A stretch of DNA of 64,000 nucleotides from JADLBR01 sp964651705 (GCA_964651705.1 CAZYWZ010000003.1:1-64000); one strand, 5' to 3'. Shown: positions 18,140 through 27,260, counted from the first letter of the stretch. Numbers and translations: made by a program. The notes: generated by a model not told the origin, from the sequence alone.

Positions 18140-19435
18140 TCACGCCTCGAACGCGGCGGGATCCAGGTCGACCGTCCGCCGGGCGGCGATGGCCTCGTTG
18201 ACCTTGAGGGTGACCGCGGTGGCGCGGAAGGCCTGATCCGCGGGGCAGCGGAGGCCCGCCTTTCCCCGGATCGCGTCGAAGAAGTTCTCCAGGTGGGGGC
18301 TGAGCCACGGGCGTTCCCCCAAGACCACCGGGATACCATACGTCTCAGGCCCCGGGCCCGATCGAGGTGACGGCTGCCGCGGCGGTGACTCGGCCTTGAG
18401 GTAATTCAAGTCGACCCATTTCTGCCAGTCCGGGGCTCTGAAGTCACGGAATGCCCGGATCTCTTCCGGGGTCTGGGACATCTTGATGGAGCCTTCGGCG
18501 CCCAGAACCTCCTCGAAGTAGCCCGGGACGGCGCCGGTGGTGAGCACCTCGCAGAGCGCGCGCACCTTGCCGGCCGGTGCCTCGAATTCGAAGATGGCCA
18601 TGACGTCGGAGCACCATTCGAAGTCGGGGGCGAACTCCCCGCCGCCGGTGGCCATGACCGAAACCGGGCGGCTCCCGAGGAACCAGTCACAGGTATCGAC
18701 CAGATGGACGCCGAGTCCGCCGAAGGGGCCGCTGCCGTATTTCTTGAACCACTGCCAGTTGCGGAACTCGCGCATGCTCCCGTAGCCGTACTTCACCAGA
18801 GTATCGTCGGGTATCGAGTATTTCCTGGGCCAATCCCACTCGCGCCCCAACGGGCAGGAGCGGCCCCAGTGGCAATTCATGTTGGTGATCCGGCCGCAAA
18901 GCCGGGCCTCGCCCAAGAGCTTCTCGAAGACGTGGAGGTATCCGGGATTGGATCGTCGCTGGTGGCCGATTTGGCAGAGCCTGCCGGTCTCCCGCATGGT
19001 GTGGACGATCGATCGCGCGTGCCCCAGGTCATTGGACATCGGCGCCTCGCAATAGACGTGCTTGCCGGCGCGCATGGCGGCGTTGGCGTGCTCCGCGTGC
19101 ACGAAATCCGGGGTGGCCACGATGACCGCATCGAGATTCCCCTCCTTTTCCAGCATCTCCCGGTAAACCTCGTACGTCTTGGCCTCGTGCCCGTATTTGG
19201 CGAGCAGCCGTTGACCCGCGATGCGATTGTACTCCCAGATATCGCAGACCGCCTGAAATCGGATACCGGGGATTTCCCTCGCGGCCTGAAAAAGCCACCG
19301 GCCCTGGATCCCGAAACCGACCATCGCGACGCGGAGATCGTCGGGCGCTTTGTCCTCGGACCGCGCCCGGACACCAGCCAGCAGGGTCCCGGCCCCGGCC
19401 ATCGCCGCCGAACCCAGGAATTCGCGTCGCTTCAC
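18140..19435 (-). CDS. Tat-exported Gfo/Idh/MocA family oxidoreductase-like protein
   Basis: 431 residues. The N-terminus KRREFLGSA is a twin-arginine signal. A Rossmann motif (VGFGIQG, about residues 39-45) is followed by DAVIVATPDFVH and YCEAPMS (130 is Glu). In most members this last motif is EKP, with the lysine acting in hydride transfer; here Ala-131 replaces it. The C-terminal alpha/beta domain is recognised by GGLGVHLVDTCDWFLG and LSPHLENFFDAIRG. Family members oxidise sugars or related polyols with NAD(P). Exported versions are common in Planctomycetes and Verrucomicrobiota, where natural substrates are mostly unknown. Monocistronic between an envelope operon and the phosphoesterase gene. 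Confidence 0.8.
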   Translation of the reverse strand: MKRREFLGSAAMAGAGTLLAGVRARSEDKAPDDLRVAMVGFGIQGRWLFQAAREIPGIRFQAVCDIWEYNRIAGQRLLAKYGHEAKTYEVYREMLEKEGNLDAVIVATPDFVHAEHANAAMRAGKHVYCEAPMSNDLGHARSIVHTMRETGRLCQIGHQRRSNPGYLHVFEKLLGEARLCGRITNMNCHWGRSCPLGREWDWPRKYSIPDDTLVKYGYGSMREFRNWQWFKKYGSGPFGGLGVHLVDTCDWFLGSRPVSVMATGGGEFAPDFEWCSDVMAIFEFEAPAGKVRALCEVLTTGAVPGYFEEVLGAEGSIKMSQTPEEIRAFRDFRAPDWQKWVDLNYLKAESPPRQPSPRSGPGPETYGIPVVLGERPWLSPHLENFFDAIRGKAGLRCPADQAFRATAVTLKVNEAIAARRTVDLDPAAFEA

Positions 19436-19536
19436 GTGGGGCTCCCTGAGATCAGTCTATGCCGTCCCACGCCCGGCATCAAGGAGGGCAACCTCTGGGA
19501 AGCAACGACGGTGATGTGACCCGGCCGTTCGGCCAA

Positions 19537-20274
19537 TCACTCCCTGATTCGGACGGACTGCCTCGGGTGCCCGGGGGCGCGCCAGGTGACGATGTTGCCC
19601 TCGATCTGGAGGTGGCAGGGCCAACGGCGCTTTCGCCACTGGCCGGCGTTGACCAGGAGGGTGTGCCCGATCCGGCAGTGCCAGCGGCCACCGAGATATT
19701 TCTCGAAGGGCGCCTCGTGGATGTGGGCGCAGATCACCAGGTCGGGCCGGTGGCGAGCCACGAGTCCAGAGAGGAGGCGGTTGCCGCCCGCACCCGCGCA
19801 GATCGGCGTCCCTTTGGGCGGCTCATGATGCAGCACGAGCCACGGCGATCCCGTCCGGTCGCGGGCCGTCGCCCCCGCCTCGAAGACGGCGGCGACGCGA
19901 CCCGGAGCGTTGACGCCGTCCACTACCGTGTCGTGGCACGCAGAGAGAACCAGCGTCTGGCCGGCAATGCAGATCTCTTCCGAGAAGCCGGGCCACATCA
20001 CCTTTTCAAGGCCGGGACCTTGACCCAGCCACCCGGGACGCGCCGCATCGTGGTTCCCCTCTGCCACGGCCAGGGGGCGTCCATTCGCGGCAAGACGGGA
20101 AAGGCGGTGAAGAATGGACTGATGCTGTTCCTTAAGTGTGGCCCGTTCCGTGAAGATCTCGCACAGGTCGCCGCCCAGGCAGACCAGATCAAAGCGGTGC
20201 GCGTGCCGGATCACCCACGCGAACCACTCCCAGTTCGCGTGGAGGTCCGAGACGGCCAGGATGCGCGGAAACAC
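19537..20274 (-). CDS. Calcineurin-like metallophosphoesterase, copy 1
   Basis: 245 residues with the full metallophosphoesterase signature: SDLHAN (metal ligands D, H), GGDLCE (D), GNHD (N-H), then LHHEPPKG and AHIHEAPFE (His ligands). The family hydrolyses phosphoesters with two metal ions; substrate here unknown. No signal peptide. A nearly identical paralogue lies at 25743-26480. Central codons are identical at the DNA level over 528 bp (19700-20227), while the C-terminal 60 residues differ at many positions. Divergent from a ParS/MbcA-like antitoxin gene that starts 121 bp upstream. Confidence 0.8.
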   Translation of the reverse strand: MFPRILAVSDLHANWEWFAWVIRHAHRFDLVCLGGDLCEIFTERATLKEQHQSILHRLSRLAANGRPLAVAEGNHDAARPGWLGQGPGLEKVMWPGFSEEICIAGQTLVLSACHDTVVDGVNAPGRVAAVFEAGATARDRTGSPWLVLHHEPPKGTPICAGAGGNRLLSGLVARHRPDLVICAHIHEAPFEKYLGGRWHCRIGHTLLVNAGQWRKRRWPCHLQIEGNIVTWRAPGHPRQSVRIRE

Positions 20275-20335
20275 GTGTCAGGATAGGCACCCCACTGCGG
20301 GGCGCGGAAGACCCGATTCCCGAGCTCCGGCCAGC
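19537..20335. repeat. Large direct duplication, copy 1 (metallophosphoesterase locus)
   Basis: This 0.8-kb segment is repeated in the same orientation at 25743-26555, offset by exactly 6206 bp within the gene. Bases 19700-20227 match 25906-26433 with no difference that I could find, while flanking parts on both sides are only moderately similar. The similarity continues about 60 bp beyond the gene start into the intergenic region. Confidence 0.8.
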
Positions 20336-20394
20336 CGAGGATCCACTTGGTCGCCTCGCTTGCAGAAACCGACCCTCGGGCGTAGTCGTTATGC

Positions 20395-20799
20395 GTGGTG
20401 GCTTCGAAGAGGACAACGGGGCGCGGCAGACCGCGACATCTGCCGGGCCTCGAGCCAAGCGAGATCGACCTCCGGGACACGGAGGGCCGGCTCTGCGCCC
20501 GGCGCGCGGCGAAGATCCTCGGGGTGAGCCTGCCGCGACTGGCCGGCATGGTGGGCTGCAAGCCCGAGTCGCTTGGGATGTTCCCCCTCGGTCCGCGGGC
20601 TCAGAGGCGGCTTCGGCAGATCGAGCGGATCATCCAGATCCTGAGGCCCATCTTTTTGAGAGAGGCGGGATTCCGGTCTTGGCTGCGGCAGCGCCGGGAG
20701 GCCTTTGGCGGCAAATCGCCCTTGGATTTCCTCGATGAGCGAAAGACGCAGTTGGTGGTGGACATCGCGGAGGATATTTTGATCGGCAATCCGATCTGA
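20395..20799 (+). CDS. ParS/MbcA/Xre-type antitoxin-like protein
   Basis: 134 residues from GTG 20395. The N-terminal half contains a helix-turn-helix-like stretch (AAKILGVSLPRLAGMVGC) and the C-terminal half reads GFRSWLRQRREAFGGKSPLD followed by TQLVVDIAEDILIGNPI. This matches the toxin-binding domain of antitoxins that pair with RES-domain toxins (MbcA/ParS/Xre, PF09722). No RES toxin is adjacent: the downstream gene is an alpha/beta hydrolase, 48 bp later. It may be an orphan antitoxin or a transcription factor. The duplicated phosphoesterase locus at 26.5 kb appears to have lost this gene. Confidence 0.65.
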   Translation: MVASKRTTGRGRPRHLPGLEPSEIDLRDTEGRLCARRAAKILGVSLPRLAGMVGCKPESLGMFPLGPRAQRRLRQIERIIQILRPIFLREAGFRSWLRQRREAFGGKSPLDFLDERKTQLVVDIAEDILIGNPI

Positions 20800-20847
20800 G
20801 CGATCGGGAGGAATGGGACCTCTGGGACGAACCGGGCACCGCGTCCC

Positions 20848-22095
20848 GTGCAACCTGTCGCGGGCAAGGCGGGAGGGTTCCGTCCCATCGAGGCGGTGAG
20901 ATTCGAGGGGCCGTCGCGGCTGCCGGGGAAGGCCGAGGTGCCGGTGGCGTACATCGAGTTCAAGGCGGACGGCAGCCTGGCGGACCCGCCGCAGTTCGAT
21001 GCGGCCAAGCGGGTGCTTGACGGGATTCCCCAGGACAAGCCTCTCGTCCTGGTGGGGTACGTTCACGGTTGGAACAACGGATCGCTGTCGGGCGACGTGC
21101 TAAAATTCAAGGAAGTGGTGGGACACCTGGGGAGGATCGGGGCCCAGGGACAATCGTTCCGCGTCATGGGCCTCTATCTGGCCGGGCCGGGTGCGGCATA
21201 TCGTCCGCTCAAGGAGATGAAATCGCCGGAGGCCGGGAAGGTCTCTTGGGCGCGACCGTATTCTCCGCTGCTTTGGCTGCCGGATCAGTTGACGGTGTGG
21301 AACCGCTGGGGTGTTGCGCTGGATGTCGCATCGGAGGGGAAACTGGCCGGGGTGATCGGGGATTTCACCGCGGCCGCGCACGCGCACGGTCCACGCGACC
21401 GGGCGGTCTTGTTGGGCCATTCCATGGGGGCACTGGTGTTGGAAAAGGCCGTGGTCGCCCCGTGGGCGCGGAACCGCGGCCGGGCGGACGCCCGAATGCC
21501 GGATCTGGTGTTCACCATGAATTCCGCGGCGCCGGCGGTGCTCGCGAAGCAGGCGGTCGAGTACCTGGACCCGGGTGGCGGCACCGATCAGCCGCGGGTC
21601 GTGTCGATCACGTCGGGCGCAGACAAGGCGACGCGCGGCATCGCGCAGGCGGCATTCTCCCTCGGGCGATACGCCGGCTGGATGAAACGAGCCGCCGACG
21701 GACGCAAAGAGGACGCTGCCTACATGCACCGGACCCCCGGCCACTCGGAGCCCCTCATATCGCACCACGTCGAACGGGTCCGATGCGAGGATTGGCGCCG
21801 CCCGGAAAAAGGCGCCTGGTTGCTCAGGGTCAATCTCCAGGGACCCTGCGAGCCAAACAGGCTGGGACCGAAGGAGATCGCGGTGTACCCCAAGGACGAG
21901 ATCAGCGGATGCCCGGCGGAAATTTGGCGATTCACGTCGAAGGGCACCAAGCCGAAACTCAGCAGTCCGAAGTATTGGATCGTACAGGTCCCGAAGGCGC
22001 TCATCCGGGACCACGGCGACATCTGGGATCCCCAGGCCGTTAGCGTCATGGCGGCGGCGTTCCGGGAAGCCGGGTTGGTGCGCCAGTCGCCTTGA
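20848..22095 (+). CDS. Alpha/beta-fold hydrolase
   Basis: 415 residues from GTG 20848. Early strand VAYIEFKADGSL is followed by the oxyanion-region motif LVGYVHGWNN and the nucleophile elbow LGHSMGALV (Ser nucleophile). A C-terminal HHVERVRC segment is rich in histidine. No signal peptide. Proteins of this type are annotated as esterase/lipase-like hydrolases of unknown substrate. It follows the antitoxin-like gene on the same strand, so the two may form a transcription unit. Confidence 0.6.
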   Translation: MQPVAGKAGGFRPIEAVRFEGPSRLPGKAEVPVAYIEFKADGSLADPPQFDAAKRVLDGIPQDKPLVLVGYVHGWNNGSLSGDVLKFKEVVGHLGRIGAQGQSFRVMGLYLAGPGAAYRPLKEMKSPEAGKVSWARPYSPLLWLPDQLTVWNRWGVALDVASEGKLAGVIGDFTAAAHAHGPRDRAVLLGHSMGALVLEKAVVAPWARNRGRADARMPDLVFTMNSAAPAVLAKQAVEYLDPGGGTDQPRVVSITSGADKATRGIAQAAFSLGRYAGWMKRAADGRKEDAAYMHRTPGHSEPLISHHVERVRCEDWRRPEKGAWLLRVNLQGPCEPNRLGPKEIAVYPKDEISGCPAEIWRFTSKGTKPKLSSPKYWIVQVPKALIRDHGDIWDPQAVSVMAAAFREAGLVRQSP

Positions 22096-22366
22096 CGGGG
22101 GCGTTTCGTTGTCACCCGCCCGCCAGAGCAGGGTCGTGCCGGTGTGGATTCCACATCGCTCTGGACGGAATATCTGTGAATGGGGTTCCAGGCGCGAAAC
22201 TGAAGCCACGGGGGATCCGATAATTCTGACGTCCGCCTTATCATTTTGAACGACCTACGAGGGGCGACAGACGCGAGGCCGCGGTCATCCGCGAGAATCT
22301 CTCTTGACGCGAGGGGGGGGTGAAGTCGACCTATTGGCTCCTGAGGCCGGGAGACGGAGGGGTCTT

Positions 22367-22800
22367 ATGCGCGGGACATTCTCGGGTCCTCTTGCGGCGG
22401 GACTGCTGCCGTTTGCCGCGGGTGCGGTGACGATCGATCTGGCGCCGGCGGGGGACCCGGACAATGCGCCCGACCCGCCCAACACCAATTCGGTGCCGGG
22501 GATCGGGAGCGTGCCGTGCACGCACCAGATTGGGAAATTCGAGGTTCGAAATTCGGAATTCGCGGATTTTGTCGCCGCCACAGACGCGTGCGGCCTATAC
22601 AGCAGCAGCATGAATTCCGGACGCCCGCGGCGGGATCGCCCGGCCGGGCTCGGGCGGCAGCTACGCGTATTCGGTGAGGTCCGGCTACGAGAACATGCCG
22701 TCCTCCTTCGTGTCGTCCGACGACGCGGCGCGGTTCGTTAGCCGGCTGGAGAACGGCCAGGGGGGAGCCCGCACGACGGAGACGGGCAGCCGCGCGCACC
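22367..22800 (+). pseudogene. Frameshifted fragment of an exported formylglycine-generating-enzyme (SUMF1)-like protein
   Basis: An ATG at 22367 with GGAGGGG upstream opens a signal peptide (MRGTFSGPLAAGLLPFAAGA) and the typical start of exported FGE-like proteins (VTIDLAPAGDPDNAPD, HQIGKFEVRNSEFADFV, GLYSSSM). At about 22615 the frame breaks. A second frame continues the same domain: GGIARPGSGGSYAYSVRSGY and FVSSDDAARFVSRLENGQGG. After about 22800 no family sequence is visible, so the rest of the domain is missing. One frameshift plus 3' truncation makes this a pseudogene. Confidence 0.75.
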
Positions 22801-23580
22801 ATCGCCGCTGGCAAGACCCTGAGAAATTACGGCATGCCCCACTGCCATGCCAAAAGGAAACCCATTTGCAGCCCCCCGACACCCCGCCCTTTGGCCCCGC
22901 GCAACGGCGCCAGCGCGCAAGCCCGATTGCGGCCGCGCCTCTACTTCAAGACTGGCCGATTGGCGGGAACGAAAACCGACCGGCTTGCGGAGAATACGAT
23001 CGGCAGGTACTCAGAATTTCTCACTTCTGACGTGGCTGCCATCGCCAACTCCCCCAAGACATGGTCTGCATCCCGCCCGGCTTCCGCACTGCGCGCGAAC
23101 CGCGCTTCCCCTTCGGGACCGCCCAGTGCGTATGCTAGGTTCTGGAGGGCTTGATTCATACAATACCTTTCTGATGATACACGTCTTCGCCAATTGTTCA
23201 ACGGGGAAGTTGGGCGGAGACACAATCGCCTGACCTCCCCAATCGACCACAATTTCGGCGGAGGGTCTCGCTGATGCCGGGGCCTGTCAAGCGCGATTTT
23301 CTCGCCTGCGGCGGCGCGGTGACACCAGGGGAAAAGACCGCCACCGGCACGCTGCCGTTTCAGTCGGCCCCCACGTGGGAACCTATGACGCGGGTCTCCG
23401 CGCTATCCCCGGGGCCGACTCCGCGTCGGAGAAAACCGATGTCGTGCGCGCACGACCGTCATCCTCCGCCCCATTCCGCCGCGAGTCGCAGTAGCATTGG
23501 GACCATCTCAAACCAGCCGCGCCGCGGGTCGGATGGCCACCGGACGGCGGATCGGTGGGCCGCCCGCGTCTCCACGGCGC
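22801..23580. other. Gene-poor region between FGE pseudogene and recombinase 1
   Basis: About 780 bp between the plus-strand pseudogene and the end of the minus-strand recombinase. Open frames are short, lack ribosome sites and look like shadows. A minus-strand stretch near 23060-23155 has plausible helical composition but no start signal or known family. I support no gene here; it probably contains decayed remnants. Confidence 0.4.
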
Positions 23581-25644
23581 TCAGGCGACGTTCCGCTGGG
23601 CCTCCGAGCGCGCCTCGATCTCCGCGAGAAAGTGCCGGAGGTCGGTCTCGCCCCGGGCGACGGCTCCGCGCAGCAGCGGGAGCATCGAATCGTACTCCTC
23701 GCGGAACGCGCCCGGGACGGCCTCGTGGTCGGATCGGCATTCCTCGTAGGCGTCGAGCCAGTATCCGTGGGTCTCGCTGACGCGCAGGTGCCCGTAGGCG
23801 CGATGTATGGTCTCCTCCTGATCGTGGAGGGCGTAGGCGGCGCGCGCCCAGCCCTTGTCCGGATCGACCTTGATCAGGTGCGTGGCGATGATGTGGCGGA
23901 TGTGGTGGGCGCTGAAGCCGAGCCCCTCGGGCAGGTGCATCTGCGACGCGATCCGCACGATATTGCTGAGCGATCCGGGCCGCATGGGCGCCCGCGGATC
24001 GGGGAGTTTTGATCCGGGGCTGGCCCGCCTGGGGTTCGGGCGGAAGACGTAGTCGCAATCGGATGCGCCCATCAGGTGCGGGCGATGCGAGCGCAGGTAT
24101 TCGTCGATCATGGGCCAGAGGCGCTCGGAGACGGCGACGTCATAGGGCGCCCGCGCCGCCCCGGCCCGGTTCTTGAATGCGCCGGACGGGTAGCGCAGGT
24201 TCCAGGACCCATCCGGTCCCCGATAGAGATTGCCCGTCCCGTCGTCGCGGCATGTCATCGTCGAGAACATGCCGACCCGCAGGGGGTTGCTGGCGAGCAT
24301 CTCGACGAGCAGCAGATCCCTCTTGGCGACCGCCCGTCTGACCGGGTCCATGGTCGCCGGGGGCATCGCCGCGCGCATGCCGTCGAGCATCTGGAAGAGC
24401 GCCTCCAGCGGCCTGGGGAGGTCCAGGATCTGCCGGATCGCCTCGGTCGGATCGCGCCCCTTGTGCACGTAGGGACGCAGCGAGCCCCGGTGGCTCAAGA
24501 CGATGGCGGCGGTGCGTCGGCACCATGCCGACCAGCGCTCATCCCGGGTCTCCAGTGGCACCAGACGACCCCGGAACAATTCCTCTGCGGGGAGTTGCGC
24601 GGCGATCAGCGGATGGTCCGCGTATCGGGGGTGCTGGGGGAAATAGCCCGTGTCCTCCTTGGTCAGCGAGTAGATCCACTCGAGAAACCAGAGCGACTGG
24701 TTCGTGTAGCCTCCGCTCCTGGTCTTCAGGAACTCGAGAAACCCCCGATCCATGCCCGGGTCCGTCAGCAGGGCCAGCGACAGGTCGTCGACCCGCAGTC
24801 CTTTGCCCCGGAGCTGCGGGTCATCCGCTGAGGCCGGCAGCAGAAGCCAACCGTAGAATCGGGCGACGACTTCCCTGACCATGCCCGCGGTCGGGCATTC
24901 CCCGTCCCTGAGCGTCCAGGCCATGTTGCGGCGGATGCCCTCCTCGAGGAATGGGCTGGACTTGAAACTGACCAGGTGGGTGAACTCCTCGCCGAGCCTC
25001 TCCGGCCAGTCGCGGGGCCGGAATGAGTACGGCTTCTGTTTCAGGGCGATCAGCTTCTCCCGATACGGCGTCCTGCCCGGCTCCAGCGCCCTTCTCCGGA
25101 CCGGACGCAGCCTCGCCGTCAGGGCGCCCCACGGCGCGCCGAGTACGTGCTCCAAGGCGGCCACCTTCGGCTCCTGTCTCAGATTCGGCCAGCTCGCCCC
25201 CGCCATCCAGCTCAACAGGGTCGTGCGTCTCGACCGGATCGCGGCCGCCGCCTTGCGGACACTGATTCCGGAGGACCGAAAAAGCGCGGTCAGCGCTCCC
25301 GCGAAATCCTGCGGGAGGCCCGCCTGCGCCTGCATCTCCAAAAACTCGCGCCGCCAGCCATTCATCAGCGACCGGGCGTTCCCTCGGCTGCTCGCGGCCC
25401 CCAGCCGGGAGACGTAGCGATTCAGCCTGTCCCTGAAAAACGGGCCCATCTCGGGTCCCACGAGTTCGTCCGCCTGGTCTGCGGCGCTCGCCCTGAAGCC
25501 GCTCAGTGCGCTTAGGGCATTTCGGATCCCGCCGGGCGTTCTCCCGCGCGCGCGAAGGTGGGCCGTGTGCCGACGGATCAAGGACTCGTATGTTATGCGG
25601 GTGCCTTCCCCGACCGGCGAAAGCCTTGGCCCAGGAGGTTTCAT
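23581..25644 (-). CDS. Large tyrosine recombinase with internal HTH-like segment, paralogue 1
   Basis: 687 residues from ATG 25644, the start that aligns with the paralogue at 33-35 kb; the frame extends to 25683. The C-terminal catalytic core shows NPLRVGMFSTMT (first Arg), HHIRHIIATH (His-x-x-Arg), RAYGHLRVSETHGYW (third His and nucleophilic Tyr). Near residues 145-180 lies an Xre-like HTH segment (SVRKAAAAIRSRRTTLLSWM). At nearly 700 residues it is about twice a phage integrase. Sequence similarity to paralogue 2 runs over the full length. It sits between the duplicated phosphoesterase genes. A role in moving this region is inferred. Confidence 0.75.
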   Translation of the reverse strand: MKPPGPRLSPVGEGTRITYESLIRRHTAHLRARGRTPGGIRNALSALSGFRASAADQADELVGPEMGPFFRDRLNRYVSRLGAASSRGNARSLMNGWRREFLEMQAQAGLPQDFAGALTALFRSSGISVRKAAAAIRSRRTTLLSWMAGASWPNLRQEPKVAALEHVLGAPWGALTARLRPVRRRALEPGRTPYREKLIALKQKPYSFRPRDWPERLGEEFTHLVSFKSSPFLEEGIRRNMAWTLRDGECPTAGMVREVVARFYGWLLLPASADDPQLRGKGLRVDDLSLALLTDPGMDRGFLEFLKTRSGGYTNQSLWFLEWIYSLTKEDTGYFPQHPRYADHPLIAAQLPAEELFRGRLVPLETRDERWSAWCRRTAAIVLSHRGSLRPYVHKGRDPTEAIRQILDLPRPLEALFQMLDGMRAAMPPATMDPVRRAVAKRDLLLVEMLASNPLRVGMFSTMTCRDDGTGNLYRGPDGSWNLRYPSGAFKNRAGAARAPYDVAVSERLWPMIDEYLRSHRPHLMGASDCDYVFRPNPRRASPGSKLPDPRAPMRPGSLSNIVRIASQMHLPEGLGFSAHHIRHIIATHLIKVDPDKGWARAAYALHDQEETIHRAYGHLRVSETHGYWLDAYEECRSDHEAVPGAFREEYDSMLPLLRGAVARGETDLRHFLAEIEARSEAQRNVA

Positions 25645-25742
25645 AGGCCCAAACCTCGAGCCAACGTACCGCCACATAACCACGGTGTCAAAATGGTCGA
25701 CGATATCGGCGGGTGGTCAGATGGCCCCGATCGGTCGGCCGG

Positions 25743-26480
25743 TCACTCCCCGATCCGAGCCGACTGCTTCGGATGTCCCGGCGCACGCCAGGTGACGGTG
25801 TTGGCGTCGATCTGGAGGTGGCAGGGCCAACGCCGTTTTGGCCACTGCCCGGCGTTGACCAGCAGCGTCTTCCCGATGCGGCAGCGCCAGTGGCCCCCGA
25901 TACGCTTCTCGAAGGGCGCCTCGTGGATGTGGGCGCAGATCACCAGGTCGGGCCGGTGGCGAGCCACGAGTCCAGAGAGGAGGCGGTTGCCGCCCGCACC
26001 CGCGCAGATCGGCGTCCCTTTGGGCGGCTCATGATGCAGCACGAGCCACGGCGATCCCGTCCGGTCGCGGGCCGTCGCCCCCGCCTCGAAGACGGCGGCG
26101 ACGCGACCCGGAGCGTTGACGCCGTCCACTACCGTGTCGTGGCACGCAGAGAGAACCAGCGTCTGGCCGGCAATGCAGATCTCTTCCGAGAAGCCGGGCC
26201 ACATCACCTTTTCAAGGCCGGGACCTTGACCCAGCCACCCGGGACGCGCCGCATCGTGGTTCCCCTCTGCCACGGCCAGGGGGCGTCCATTCGCGGCAAG
26301 ACGGGAAAGGCGGTGAAGAATGGACTGATGCTGTTCCTTAAGTGTGGCCCGTTCCGTGAAGATCTCGCACAGGTCGCCGCCCAGGCAGACCAGATCAAAG
26401 CGGTGCGCGTGCCGGATCACCCACGCGAACCACCCCCAGTTCGCGTGCAGGTCCGAGACGGCCAGTATGCGCGGAAACAC
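25743..26480 (-). CDS. Calcineurin-like metallophosphoesterase, copy 2
   Basis: 245 residues, same motifs as copy 1 (SDLHAN, GGDLCE, GNHD, LHHEPPKG, AHIHEAPFE), so all metal ligands are kept. One N-terminal change (Glu to Gly after HANW) and about a dozen changes in the last 60 residues separate the copies, while the centre is identical. It lies 98 bp beyond the start codon of recombinase 1, on the same strand, and could be the upstream member of a transcription unit with it. Confidence 0.8.
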   Translation of the reverse strand: MFPRILAVSDLHANWGWFAWVIRHAHRFDLVCLGGDLCEIFTERATLKEQHQSILHRLSRLAANGRPLAVAEGNHDAARPGWLGQGPGLEKVMWPGFSEEICIAGQTLVLSACHDTVVDGVNAPGRVAAVFEAGATARDRTGSPWLVLHHEPPKGTPICAGAGGNRLLSGLVARHRPDLVICAHIHEAPFEKRIGGHWRCRIGKTLLVNAGQWPKRRWPCHLQIDANTVTWRAPGHPKQSARIGE

Positions 26481-26555
26481 GCTTCAGGATAGGCACCCCT
26501 CCGCGGGGCGCGGAAGACCCGATTCCCGAGCTTCCGGCGGGCCGAAGATCCACTA
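25743..26555. repeat. Large direct duplication, copy 2 (metallophosphoesterase locus)
   Basis: Second copy of the 0.8-kb segment at 19537-20335, same orientation. The identical core is 25906-26433. Beyond 26555 the copy lacks the antitoxin-like gene of copy 1. A short similar stretch (TGGGACTTCTGGGACCAAC near 26575) corresponds to sequence just after that gene's stop in copy 1, which points to a deletion. Confidence 0.75.
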
Positions 26556-26833
26556 ATGGGGCAGGTGCGGCAGAACATGGGACTTCTGGGACCAACGGGA
26601 CACAGGGTCGCCCCACTTGGCGCGGCGGAGGGCGCAAGGCTGCTCGCGCAATTTCGAAGAACAAGAACCGGCATGCCGTGCCGCTTTGCGGGAAGAGCCG
26701 CGCCGTTGGGGCGGTGCGGCGTCGGTGCTTAGAAAATCGCGTTTCGGGACCGATTCTCAAGAGGCCCTGTCAGGGTCCGAATCGGGGACGCAAGGGCATT
26801 TTACCTATGGGAGAGCGTGAAACCCGAGGAAGC

Positions 26834-26860
26834 AATTCTTTTCAAAAACTGAAAAGAATT
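26834..26860. repeat. Perfect 11-bp inverted repeat
   Basis: AATTCTTTTCA (26834-26844) and TGAAAAGAATT (26850-26860) are perfect complements around the 5-nt loop AAAAC. The stem is AT-rich in a GC-rich region and has no T-tract, so an operator or recombination site is more likely than a terminator. Confidence 0.5.
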
Positions 26861-27220
26861 AGGTAAATCCACAACAACCATCGACATTGATGTCTTCGGG
26901 GGGTCCCTGGGCCCTGGACTGTGCTGTCCGACAATCCCGATCAGTCCGCTCAAGACCTCGACCCCCCACGGTCGGTGGCCCAGGACGCCGATCGCCCGCA
27001 ATCCAGCAATCCCTTGGCGAGACCCACCACAGGTCGGGGGTCTGGGGGATCAAGTGCATAGCCAGATGGTCCGATTCACCCGACGGACGATCCGAGTATC
27101 CCAATCGCAAGGGGGTCATCCGGGCCGGTTCTAGGCCATGGGGGGCCCAGAGCCGATCGGATAAGCCGGCAACCTGTTCCACTCATCGTTGTCTGAAGGC
27201 CTCCGGGCTCGTCCGGCACG

Positions 27221-27260
27221 TCACCTCGCCGGAGCCTCGTCGATCCGCCCGCCCCCCGGC
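27221..27260 (-). pseudogene. Degenerate C-terminal tail fragment (GGxRIDEAPAR)
   Basis: On the minus strand the last codons before TGA at 27221-27223 read GGGRIDEAPAR, resembling GGRIYEVPAE of the tails at 28269 and 29186. No body of a gene is attached. Confidence 0.35.

Noticed and set aside
22941..23252. 103-codon minus-strand frame between FGE pseudogene and recombinase
   Set aside because: Some helical character but no start signal, family or neighbour support.
26834..26860. Rho-independent terminator
   Set aside because: The stem is AT-rich and no U-tract follows.
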